Notes under the pieces: model-generated
What the model saw: the letters and a program-made list of their open reading frames with translations, nothing else
The model's database searches: none
Told to the model about the DNA's origin: nothing
Assembly (NCBI GenBank): GCA_963835855.1
Contig: CAWIHA010000024.1
Location: 25,520 to 89,519 of the forward strand
Direction of reading: 5' to 3'
Origin: CAWIHA01 sp963835855
GTDB lineage: Bacteria > Acidobacteriota > Terriglobia > Bryobacterales > Bryobacteraceae
Length of the DNA: 64,000 nt
Made by a program: the position numbers and the translations under genes
Part shown: positions 39,845 to 48,730 of the stretch, one piece after another
How positions within the stretch are numbered: the first letter of the stretch is position 1
Layout of the letters: each line of letters opens with the position of its first letter

Positions 39845-40885
39845 TTAGCGCAGCTCCTCCATGATCTGGTCGAGCGCTTCCTGGGGAGGCCGCACCTTTT
39901 CCTCCGGCAGCGTCGCTAGCGGCTGCTCGACGACGTTCAACAAATCGAGGAAGTGCTTGCGCGAGGAATCCAGATACAGAATGCCAGTCACGACGTGCCC
40001 CTGCTTTTCGGCTTCGTAGAGCGTATTGAGCGCGCCCATCTTATCGCAGGGATCGTAATCGCGGCCCAGCTTTTTGAGCAGCAGGCGGGAGCCGTCGTGC
40101 AGCTCGATCTCGCGCACCTCGCCTTCGGCGATATCAACCTGGATGTCCTGGTAGGAAGGCACGAAGTCCAGCTCGTGCAGCGGCTCGTCGTGGTCCTTCA
40201 TATAAGTGTAACTCTTGGTCGAGCCTTCGTGGTCGTTGAAGGTGACGCACGGGGAGATCACGTCGATGATCGAAAGTCCGTGGTGCGCAATCGCCGCCTT
40301 GAGAATGGCCTGCAACTGCCGCTTGTCGCCCGAAAACGATCGCGCCACGAGCGTCGCGCCAAGCTGAATCGCTTCGGCGCAGCAGTCGATCGGGTGCAGA
40401 TCGTTGACCACGCCGGTCTTGAGCTTGGCGCCCATATCCGCGGTGGCCGAGAATTGGCCTTTGGTCAGGCCGTAAACACCGTTGTTCTCGATGATGTAGA
40501 CCTGGCGGACGTTTCGGCGCAGCATGTGAATGAATTGCCCGATGCCGATGGAGGCCGTGTCGCCGTCGCCCGAAACGGTGATGCCGAACAAGTGGCGATT
40601 CGCGAGGATTGCGCCGGTTGCGATCGATGGCGCCCGCCCATGCACGGCATTGAAGCCATGGGCCATGCTCAGGAAGTAGGCCGGCGACTTTGACGAGCAG
40701 CCGATGCCCGAAAACTTCGCCACCTGCCAGGGCTGGACGCCCATCTCCCAAAAGCATTCGATGATGCGCTCGGAAATGGCATTGTGCCCGCAGCCGGCGC
40801 ACAGGGTTGTCTTGCCGCCTTTGTAGCTCGCGACTTCCAGACCGATGCGATTCGTCTTTTTCGGCGGAACAGCGGCCGTGCTCAT
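39845..40885 (-). CDS. korB: 2-oxoacid:ferredoxin oxidoreductase, beta subunit
   Basis: 346 residues. Binds thiamine diphosphate and an Fe-S cluster (CAGCGHNAIS, GIGCSSKSPAYF, VSGDGDTASIGIGQFIHML). With KorA it interconverts 2-oxoglutarate and succinyl-CoA using ferredoxin. Its ATG overlaps the korA stop by one base (ATGA). The organism thus has a second, ferredoxin-linked route for the step done by the Kgd-type enzyme encoded upstream. Substrate preference for 2-oxoglutarate over other 2-oxoacids is inferred from the overall pattern. Confidence 0.93.
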   Translation of the reverse strand: MSTAAVPPKKTNRIGLEVASYKGGKTTLCAGCGHNAISERIIECFWEMGVQPWQVAKFSGIGCSSKSPAYFLSMAHGFNAVHGRAPSIATGAILANRHLFGITVSGDGDTASIGIGQFIHMLRRNVRQVYIIENNGVYGLTKGQFSATADMGAKLKTGVVNDLHPIDCCAEAIQLGATLVARSFSGDKRQLQAILKAAIAHHGLSIIDVISPCVTFNDHEGSTKSYTYMKDHDEPLHELDFVPSYQDIQVDIAEGEVREIELHDGSRLLLKKLGRDYDPCDKMGALNTLYEAEKQGHVVTGILYLDSSRKHFLDLLNVVEQPLATLPEEKVRPPQEALDQIMEELR

Positions 40886-42729
40886 CAGAAACCCTCCTGG
40901 CGGACGATTTCGTCCGTGACCGTGCGCGCATCGAGCGGCAGGCCTCCGTAATAGCGCACGCTGCGCAGCCGCGCGATTTCGTCCGGGCCTAACTCGAGGC
41001 GCATGAGCTGGAGGAGCTGCGCGTCGCGGTTCTGGTCGATCACATAGACGCGTTCGTGCCGCCGGAGGAAATTGGCCAGGTGCGCAGTGAATGGGTAGGC
41101 CTTCAGCCGCAGGTAGCTCGTTTCCAGGTTGTATTCCTCGCGCAACTGGTCGCGGCTTTCTTCGGCCGCGTAGCGCGACGTGCCGGCGCAGATGACGCCG
41201 GCGTGAGCCTTCGGGTTCAGGTCGAGGTGCGGCGGCGGAACGTGCAGGCGCATGGTCTCGAACTTATGCGCCAGCCGGTCCAGGTTGTTCATGTAGTCGT
41301 CCTCGCGCTCGCTGTAGATAGCGCGCTCGTTGTGCCCGCTGCCGCGCGTGAAGTACGCCGCCGCCGGGTGATTCGTTCCGGGCAGCGTGCGGTAACCGAC
41401 GCCATCGCCGTCCACGTCCTTGTAACGCGAGAACCCGCCCAGCCTCGTCAGCTCCCCGGCGCTAAGCACCTTGCCGCGGCGGATTGGTTCGGTGGGGTAA
41501 TCGAACGGATCGGACATCCAGTTGTTCATCCCGAGGTCGAGATCGGACATGACGAACACGGGCGTTTGAAACCGTTCGGCCAAATCGAACGCCTCCATCG
41601 CCATCGTGAAGCACTCGCGCGGCGAGGAAGGGAAAAACATCGGATGCTTCGTATCGCCGTGCGAGAGCACCGCCGTCGAGAGCAGGTCGCCCTGCATGGT
41701 GCGCGTGGGCAAGCCCGTGGATGGCCCGACGCGCTGCACGTCGATGATGACGGCGGGTATCTCGGCGTAGTAGCCGAGCCCGCTGAATTCCGCCATCAGG
41801 GAAATGCCCGGGCCGGAAGTGGCGGTCATGGCGCGCGCGCCCGCCCAGCTCGCGCCGAGCGTCATGCCGATCGAGGCCAGTTCGTCCTCGGCCTGAACCA
41901 CGGCGAATGTCGCCTTGCCGGTTTCCTTGTCGATCCGGAAACGCTTCAGGTAGCCGATCAGCGATTCCACCAGCGACGACGATGGCGTGATCGGATACCA
42001 CGTCACCACCGTCACGCCGGCGAACATGCAGCCGAGCGCGGTGGCGGCGTTGCCGTCGATAATAATTTTCCCCGCGGTCTTGTTCATGCGCTCGACGGCG
42101 TAGCGGTCCGTCTTGGCGAGGTTCTTCCCGGCGAAATCGTGGCCGGCCAGGACCGCGCCCCAGTTCAGCTCCGCGGCTTTGGCCTTCCGCGCGCCGAACT
42201 GCTTGAGGAGCGCCGTGCGAATCTCCTCCAGCTCGACGCCCAGCAAGTGCGCAACCACGCCGTCATAAATCATGTTGCGCACCAGCTTGCGCAGCCGCGC
42301 CTCGGGGCAGACCGGAGCCACCAGCTTGTCGAACGGCACGGGGTAGAAGTGCAGGTCGGAGCGGAGCGCGTTGAGCTTGAGCGGCTCGTCGTAAACCACC
42401 GCCGCGCCGGGCGCCAGCTTCATGGCGTCTTCCTGCGCCGTTTCCGCGTTCATCGCCACAAGGAAATCGATTTCCTTCTTCCGGCCGATGTAGCCGCTCC
42501 TGCTCGCGCGGATGGTGAACCAGGTCGGCAGCCCCGCGATATTCGACGGGAACAGATTCTTGCCGGATACCGGAATGCCCATCTGGAACAGCGCCCGCAT
42601 GAGCACCGTGTTCGCCGTCTGGCTGCCCGAGCCGTTCACGGTAGCCACTTGAATGCTGAAATCGTTGACAACCGGCGGCCCCGGCTCGTCCGGACGCGAC
42701 GAGACCGCACTCACTTCAATCGTGGACAT
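40885..42729 (-). CDS. korA: 2-oxoacid:ferredoxin oxidoreductase, fused gamma-alpha subunit
   Basis: 614 residues. Residues 20-200 form the gamma domain (VATVNGSGSQTANTVLMRA), the rest the alpha domain with the pyrimidine-binding VVTWYPITPSSSLVESL and ATSGPGISLMAEFSGLGYYAE. ATG at 42729 has AAGGA 6 bases upstream. A TATAAT box at 42901-42906 on this strand could belong to the promoter, but a good -35 is lacking. First gene of korA-korB-trmJ. Confidence 0.93.
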   Translation of the reverse strand: MSTIEVSAVSSRPDEPGPPVVNDFSIQVATVNGSGSQTANTVLMRALFQMGIPVSGKNLFPSNIAGLPTWFTIRASRSGYIGRKKEIDFLVAMNAETAQEDAMKLAPGAAVVYDEPLKLNALRSDLHFYPVPFDKLVAPVCPEARLRKLVRNMIYDGVVAHLLGVELEEIRTALLKQFGARKAKAAELNWGAVLAGHDFAGKNLAKTDRYAVERMNKTAGKIIIDGNAATALGCMFAGVTVVTWYPITPSSSLVESLIGYLKRFRIDKETGKATFAVVQAEDELASIGMTLGASWAGARAMTATSGPGISLMAEFSGLGYYAEIPAVIIDVQRVGPSTGLPTRTMQGDLLSTAVLSHGDTKHPMFFPSSPRECFTMAMEAFDLAERFQTPVFVMSDLDLGMNNWMSDPFDYPTEPIRRGKVLSAGELTRLGGFSRYKDVDGDGVGYRTLPGTNHPAAAYFTRGSGHNERAIYSEREDDYMNNLDRLAHKFETMRLHVPPPHLDLNPKAHAGVICAGTSRYAAEESRDQLREEYNLETSYLRLKAYPFTAHLANFLRRHERVYVIDQNRDAQLLQLMRLELGPDEIARLRSVRYYGGLPLDARTVTDEIVRQEGF

Positions 42730-43225
42730 GCATCATCCTTGTGCAGGAAATTCCCCTCCTGGCAAAGCGCTAAGAACTCTTTCGGGCCGGCCTCGGCTTG
42801 ATGCCCAGGCTGAATGCCCGTGCCACACCCGTTGCTTCGAGCCCTCCGTGGCCCAGCCCTTCAGTCTGCGCGGGAGTCTTTCAGCGTCCTCCTGGGATCG
42901 ATTATATGAAATGGGGGCGTGGGGCGTGGGTTGCGGCGGATCCCGGCGGGTTGTCTCTGTGCGACCGGGCCCGCAAGAGGATCGGCTACTGCGCGCACCT
43001 GGATTACCGCGATGCCCTTCATGCCTATGTGAGCCTAGCCGCAATCGGGGCCCGCGCCACACATACTAACTCTGGCAACAGCGCTGCCACGAATTAACAT
43101 GCCTTCTGTAGTAATAAGTGAGGGGCTGCCATAGCGAGACTGGACGCAACTCAGCCGAATGCGGTCGGATCGGCCGCCAGTCCGTCGGAGCGCTGGTTCG
43201 TCAGGTTCATCAAGCGGGCGCTGCT
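42730..43225. other. Gene-free stretch upstream of korA
   Basis: About 500 bases. Near korA a TATAAT hexamer (42901-42906, minus strand) may be a -10 box. Open frames exist on both strands but none shows family resemblance, a ribosome binding site or a consistent codon pattern. No RNA gene or repeat was recognised. Confidence 0.4.
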
Positions 43226-44413
43226 TCAGCGTTGCTTCTTCAACTGCTCATACTCGGGCCATTTTGGGTACCCGGCGGCGTTGTAGAGCGCATCGAATAT
43301 GGGCCGGCAGATATCAACTGGCGGCGTACTGAAATCCTGGACTAGCGCCTCCGGCAGCAGCAGGTCGTCGCGGTCGACCGGGTGCGGGTAGTACCCGCTA
43401 CGCCCGGCACCGGTCGCAAATTCGTGATCGCCAACACCAAGCAGGGTCATTATTGCTACGAGTGGTGGCGGCACGTTGAGTTTCTGGTAAAGCGCTATTG
43501 CCGACGTGACATGGTTGAGCACAACCCGTACCAATTCCCCGCAGGGAATCAGTTTCCGCCCCTCGTACGCCACAAAGAGCTTTCGATTCGCGGCTTCCAT
43601 GACGCCGTTGCGGAAGATTAGCGTGTACGCGTTGCACGGGTGGGCTTCATCGAAGCAGTAGATGCCGTCGAGGCTATAGCGGTGGCCATTGCTGCCAGTG
43701 CCCAACGGCAGGATGCCCCCTTGGCCCCCTTGGGCGTGTTTCATGGCAGCTTCCAGGTCGAGCGTGAATCCCGACCGGAAGTACTCAAAGGGCACCAGAT
43801 GCACGATGACGATCGCGCCCGGTGGCGGCGTGAGATGCCCCGCGACGCCGTCTTTTATCCCGGTAATGCGCTCGCGGCGGAACGTCGCTATTTGCTCTTC
43901 CAACCTTGTAGTCAGAGCGAATGCCGCGCGGAGTTGGCTAACATTCATGGGGTTCTTCCCTGCGGAGTGGCGGTAGTAGAAGCGGTTGACCTGGTCCATC
44001 CGGACCATGTGAGGCTGCGCCCAACTCCATGGCACGCGAATGAGTATGGCGACGTTACCATTCCGCAAGCGGATCTCACGGATCCTGAACGAGATTCGTG
44101 GCTCCACTTGGTCGCGCAGCAGGTTCTCGATGCGCTGCTTCTCCTGGTCAACATCGATCCCCTCCCATCCCGCAATCGCGACCGGCACGCCGCTTACCGC
44201 AGTGATCCCGATGAGCAGGTCGCCGCCGACTGAATTGGCGAATGAAGTAACTGCTGCGAGGAAGTCGAGCTTGTCCTGCTTGTCCTTAAATGTGACGGCC
44301 TGCTTGTATTCGATCTGGTACCCCTCGCGGTATCCTTCGCGGTCCGGTCCCTCGGTCAGGGAGACCAGATCGTCTTCGGTGATCAGGTCGAGCGGCTTGT
44401 CAAAAAGCGCCAT
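43226..44413 (-). CDS. AlbA_2/Schlafen-type putative DNA-binding protein
   Basis: 395 residues. Residues 25-150 carry the AlbA_2 (Schlafen-type) domain: QIEYKQAVTFKDKQDKLDFL, AAVTSFANSVGGDLLIGI and, later, ILIRVPWSWAQPHM plus FYYRHSAGKNPM. The C-terminal 240 residues match no family that I recognise. Proteins of this kind are scattered in accessory regions and some serve in defence or transcription; nothing here fixes the role. Immediately next to the hoxH 3'-end duplicate. Confidence 0.75.
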   Translation of the reverse strand: MALFDKPLDLITEDDLVSLTEGPDREGYREGYQIEYKQAVTFKDKQDKLDFLAAVTSFANSVGGDLLIGITAVSGVPVAIAGWEGIDVDQEKQRIENLLRDQVEPRISFRIREIRLRNGNVAILIRVPWSWAQPHMVRMDQVNRFYYRHSAGKNPMNVSQLRAAFALTTRLEEQIATFRRERITGIKDGVAGHLTPPPGAIVIVHLVPFEYFRSGFTLDLEAAMKHAQGGQGGILPLGTGSNGHRYSLDGIYCFDEAHPCNAYTLIFRNGVMEAANRKLFVAYEGRKLIPCGELVRVVLNHVTSAIALYQKLNVPPPLVAIMTLLGVGDHEFATGAGRSGYYPHPVDRDDLLLPEALVQDFSTPPVDICRPIFDALYNAAGYPKWPEYEQLKKQR

Positions 44414-44745
44414 TTCAGCAATCTTCGTCCGAGATCAGCATAACAATCGGAGCAGCGATGATCAACCATCCATTGCCGATCTGGTAGCCAACAATCCTCG
44501 CGCGCCAATGACATTCGGCAGGTCCACGCCATCTTGCAGAAGACCGCACAGCCGGCCGCCCCTTACTGTCTCAATTCGTCCAGCACCGTGCCGTGTGCGC
44601 GGGCTCGTTCGAGCGCAGACCGAGGCAGTGGCTCAGGTCACCCCTCCAATGCTCGCAAATGGGGAAGACCGCGTTGCAGTTCGGTCCGCGCGATCCCGGC
44701 GCAGACCTCTGCGTCCTCCCGGTGCAAGCCGGGCCAGGTGGACCG
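44414..44745. other. Intergenic stretch holding the hoxH 3'-end duplicate
   Basis: About 330 bases between the AlbA_2 and PEP-CTERM genes. It holds the direct repeat copy at 44520-44586. In the rest no gene or signal was recognised. Confidence 0.5.
44520..44586 (-). repeat. Direct repeat, copy B of the hoxH 3' end
   Basis: 67 bp matching 45843-45910 with about 59 of 68 aligned positions equal (hand count). It contains the last eight codons of hoxH without mismatch (VLDELRQ and stop) and 41-42 bp of flanking DNA with scattered changes and one gap. No hoxH sequence precedes it. It bounds the PEP-CTERM gene on the far side from hoxH. Confidence 0.8.
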
Positions 44746-45381
44746 TTACTTGCGCCGGCGGATCAGAACGGCGAGCCCAGTCAGGCCGAAAGCGAAGAGC
44801 CCCAGCGACCCTGGTTCCGGAATGTTAAAGTCGGTGACCAGCGCGCCCGTGCCGCTGTCCGGACCATATCCATTAACCCACGCACGGCTGACCACCGTAC
44901 CGATGTAATCCGCCTCGAAAAACGAGCAGTAAGAACATGTCGAATTCACCGTCCCCACGGTGACCTGCATCAGCAGGTTGCCGTTGCTCGGGTCGTAGTT
45001 GAACGGCGCGCCGGCGAGAGTAAGGACGGGCGGCATGTTCCCGGAAATGTGGAAAGTGCCGAAGAGCTGATTGTCCGCACCCACCGTGAGCGGGTAGCCA
45101 TCGCCTACATTACTGGGGGTTGTGGAAAGATCGACCGTGTAGGTTGCGTCATCCATCGCCCCGCCCGACCACGCGAAAAAGCTGAGGCTGGAGATGGAAA
45201 TTGTACCGGGGAACGCGGAGCTGCTATAGACTTCCTGGTACAACGTTCCGCCATCAGAGGCGAAACAGCTAAACGGGTAGCAGTTTGCCTCGTTGATTGC
45301 GGGTGTGCCAACGATGAGGCCGGCGGACGCAAAAGGGGCCGCAAGGGCGCATAGCATCGCGAGAAGTAAGAACTTGCGCAT
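44746..45381 (-). CDS. PEP-CTERM sorting-signal secreted protein
   Basis: 211 residues from ATG at 45381, chosen for the signal peptide it creates (FLLLAMLCALAAPFASAG). The body is a Ser/Thr/Gly-rich beta-type domain. The C-terminus is a textbook PEP-CTERM tag: IPEPGSLG, a hydrophobic helix (LFAFGLTGLAVLI) and RRRK. Such proteins are cut by an exosortase, linked to exopolysaccharide production. No exosortase gene lies in the window. It sits between two copies of the hoxH 3' end and may have been inserted there. Confidence 0.88.
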   Translation of the reverse strand: MRKFLLLAMLCALAAPFASAGLIVGTPAINEANCYPFSCFASDGGTLYQEVYSSSAFPGTISISSLSFFAWSGGAMDDATYTVDLSTTPSNVGDGYPLTVGADNQLFGTFHISGNMPPVLTLAGAPFNYDPSNGNLLMQVTVGTVNSTCSYCSFFEADYIGTVVSRAWVNGYGPDSGTGALVTDFNIPEPGSLGLFAFGLTGLAVLIRRRK

Positions 45382-45717
45382 GGTACAAGGTTCCTTTCCG
45401 AACTTGCGCTTCAGGAAGATTTGAGCCAGATTTTCCATTTTGCCATCCTGGCCAGCACCGATTATACACCCAACCGCCTCCATTGGAGCCGGTTGTCTCA
45501 TTTTTTCCATCCCGAGCGGCTCCGGCGGCCCAGAAGGGGCCAGCTCTGGCGCTTCCGGGCACAGAAGAACCCGGAAGTGCCTAATTTCAAGCCACTTCTC
45601 AGGCACTTCTGCGTCACCCCCTTCGCCCGGTTTGCTTCCCCTTCGCCGCCGCACCCTATCCGGTCAGCACTGGTAACGCCTCCATCCGCCGCACCATGGC
45701 TCCGAACAGCCGCCGCG
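45382..45717. other. Leader region of the PEP-CTERM gene
   Basis: 336 bases. Near the gene AGGAA lies 9 bases before the ATG. The only clear signal is the inverted repeat at 45574-45609. No gene was recognised. Confidence 0.4.
45574..45609 (-). promoter_or_regulatory. Inverted repeat upstream of the PEP-CTERM gene
   Basis: GAAGTGCCT (45574-45582) and AGGCACTTC (45601-45609) form a perfect 9-bp inverted repeat 18 bases apart, about 190-230 bp upstream of the start codon. A further GAAGTGGC lies between them on the minus strand. It may be a binding site or a transcript hairpin. Confidence 0.35.
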
Positions 45718-45873
45718 TCAGGCTGACTTCTCAATGAGTTCTTTCGATTCCATCTTCGGCGCGGTCAGCAGGCGCGCGAGCGTATCGCGGAAGAGATACG
45801 GGTTGCGGCGCTGGTTAAAGTGTCGCTGGAACTCTTCAAGGGAGGTCCACACCCTCTTCGAGAAGACCGGCAC
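45718..45873 (-). CDS. Small ORF directly after hoxH (51 residues)
   Basis: From a GTG at 45873 it encodes 51 residues, MPVFSKRVWTSLEEFQRHFN then QRRNPYLFRDTLARLLTAPK and a short Glu/Lys-rich end. Composition and helix pattern look like real protein rather than random sequence, and it begins 14 bp after the hoxH stop. No family is recognised and the ribosome binding site is poor. Its first codons overlap the direct repeat. It could be a small hydrogenase-linked protein or the tail of a gene cut off by rearrangement. Confidence 0.35.
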   Translation of the reverse strand: MPVFSKRVWTSLEEFQRHFNQRRNPYLFRDTLARLLTAPKMESKELIEKSA

Positions 45874-45886
45874 AGGAGCCCGCCGC

Positions 45887-45910
<24 letters not shown>
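45843..45910 (-). repeat. Direct repeat, copy A covering the true hoxH 3' end
   Basis: 68 bp spanning the last eight codons and stop of hoxH plus the next 44 bp. It recurs, with about eight substitutions and one gap, at 44520-44586. The two copies are in the same orientation and 1.3 kb apart. Confidence 0.8.
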
Positions 45911-47305
<1,395 letters not shown>

Positions 47306-47339
47306 GCGCGTCTCCTGGGCGCCTGCCGCGGGAGCGCGC

Positions 47340-47870
47340 TCACCCGAATTTGGCTTTTGAGCCGAGGTCCGGCGTGCGGCCATCGAGCAACTCCTTCAGA
47401 ACGGACAATATGGTTTTCGCGGACGGCGGGCAGCCCGGAATGTGGAAATCCACTTTCACGACCTCCTGCAACGGCAGCGCCCGCTTCAGCAGCTTCGGCA
47501 CGCCTTCGGCAGGAATTGCCGGATTGGTTTGGACGCCTTCGATGTAAATCCTTTCGAGAAGCTTCTTCACGGGAATCGGGTTGCGCATCGCCGCGACGTT
47601 GCCGGTCACCGCGCAATCGCCGAGCGCCACCACGATCCTGCTCCGCGCGCGAATGGTTTGAATCTTCTCCAGGTCGTCCTGGCTGCCGACCGCGCCCTCG
47701 ACCAGGGTCACGTCCACCGACTCCGGGAATTCCTGGGCATCGACCAGCGGCCCGTAGACCAGGTCCGCCTTCTGGGCTACCAGCTCGATGTTCTCGTCCA
47801 TGTCGAGCAGCGACATGTGGCAGCCCGAGCAGCCGTCCAGCCAGACCGTGGCCAGCCGAACCTTGCTCAT
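47340..47870 (-). CDS. hoxY: HoxY-type [NiFe] hydrogenase small subunit
   Basis: 176 residues. Carries the proximal [4Fe-4S] cluster that takes electrons from the NiFe site: C14 and C17 in WLDGCSGCHMSLLD, then ALGDCAVTGNVAAMRNP and HIPGCPPSAKTIL. Short form without distal clusters, as in group 3 enzymes. Its start overlaps hoxU by 4 bp and a 34-bp gap leads to hoxH. Confidence 0.94.
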   Translation of the reverse strand: MSKVRLATVWLDGCSGCHMSLLDMDENIELVAQKADLVYGPLVDAQEFPESVDVTLVEGAVGSQDDLEKIQTIRARSRIVVALGDCAVTGNVAAMRNPIPVKKLLERIYIEGVQTNPAIPAEGVPKLLKRALPLQEVVKVDFHIPGCPPSAKTILSVLKELLDGRTPDLGSKAKFG

Positions 47871-48577
47871 ACGCGCGCCTCCCGCCGGGCCGCCAGCCGG
47901 GCGATGGTCTCGCTGGCTTTCTTCATCTCTTCAATTGCCGATCCCTTTTTGGCCAGCGCGCCGGTCGGGCAGACCTCGACGCACTTGCCGCAGCTCGTGC
48001 ACGATTTCGATTGGCCCCAAGGCTGATCCAGCTCGCTCACCAACATGGAACGAATCCCGCGCGAGGCGATTTCCCAAACGTGCGCTCCCTCCAGCTCGGC
48101 GCACACGCGCACGCAGCGCGTGCATAGGATGCAGCGGTTGTGATCGAGCACGAACTTTTCGTGCGAAGTGTCCACCGGCAGGCTCGGATAGCGGTAGGGA
48201 TACCGGACATGCGTGAGGCCGAGCTTGGTGGCCAGCGCCTGCAGCTCGCAGTTGCCGTTTGAAACGCAGACGGCGCAATAGTGGTTGCGCTCGGCGAACA
48301 GCAGTTCGAGAATCATCTTGCGGTAGCGGCCCAGCTTGGGGGAGGCGGTCGTCACGGACATGCCGTCCTGCACCGTGGTTGTGCAGGAGGGCATCAAACG
48401 GCCGACGCCGGAAATCTCTACCACGCACAAGCGGCAGGCGCCCGCGGCCGAAAGTCCTGGAAAGGAGCACAGCGACGGGATAAACTTTCCGCTCGACCGC
48501 GCCACTTCCAGAATGGTCTGGCCCTCCCACGCTTCGACGTATTCTCCGTCAATTCGGATGGATATTTTCTGCGGCAA
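47867..48577 (-). CDS. hoxU: HoxU-type diaphorase Fe-S subunit
   Basis: 236 residues. Like the N-terminal part of NuoG: a [2Fe-2S] ferredoxin domain (FIPSLCSFPGLSAAGACRLC), a His-Cys3 [4Fe-4S] site (ERNHYCAVCVSNGNC), and two further [4Fe-4S] sites (CILCTRCVRVC and CTSCGKCVEVCPTGA). It wires HoxF to HoxY. Overlaps hoxY by 4 bp and lies 153 bp after hoxF. Confidence 0.93.
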   Translation of the reverse strand: MPQKISIRIDGEYVEAWEGQTILEVARSSGKFIPSLCSFPGLSAAGACRLCVVEISGVGRLMPSCTTTVQDGMSVTTASPKLGRYRKMILELLFAERNHYCAVCVSNGNCELQALATKLGLTHVRYPYRYPSLPVDTSHEKFVLDHNRCILCTRCVRVCAELEGAHVWEIASRGIRSMLVSELDQPWGQSKSCTSCGKCVEVCPTGALAKKGSAIEEMKKASETIARLAARREARV

Positions 48578-48730
48578 GGCGTTACTCCTCGTTCCGTTCA
48601 GGCGTCACTAGGCGCTCGAAAACTCCCATTGGTTGCGCTGGCTCTCCCGAAGATAGCGCACGACTCTTTCCTGGTTTCGAAGGCATCGGCCCGCCCGCCG
48701 TAGGCGCATGCCGCGCGGTTAGCGCCCTCA

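Noticed and set aside
42901..42906. Perfect TATAAT upstream of korA as a promoter feature of its own
   Set aside because: No acceptable -35 at 16-18 bases, so it is mentioned only within the korA entry.
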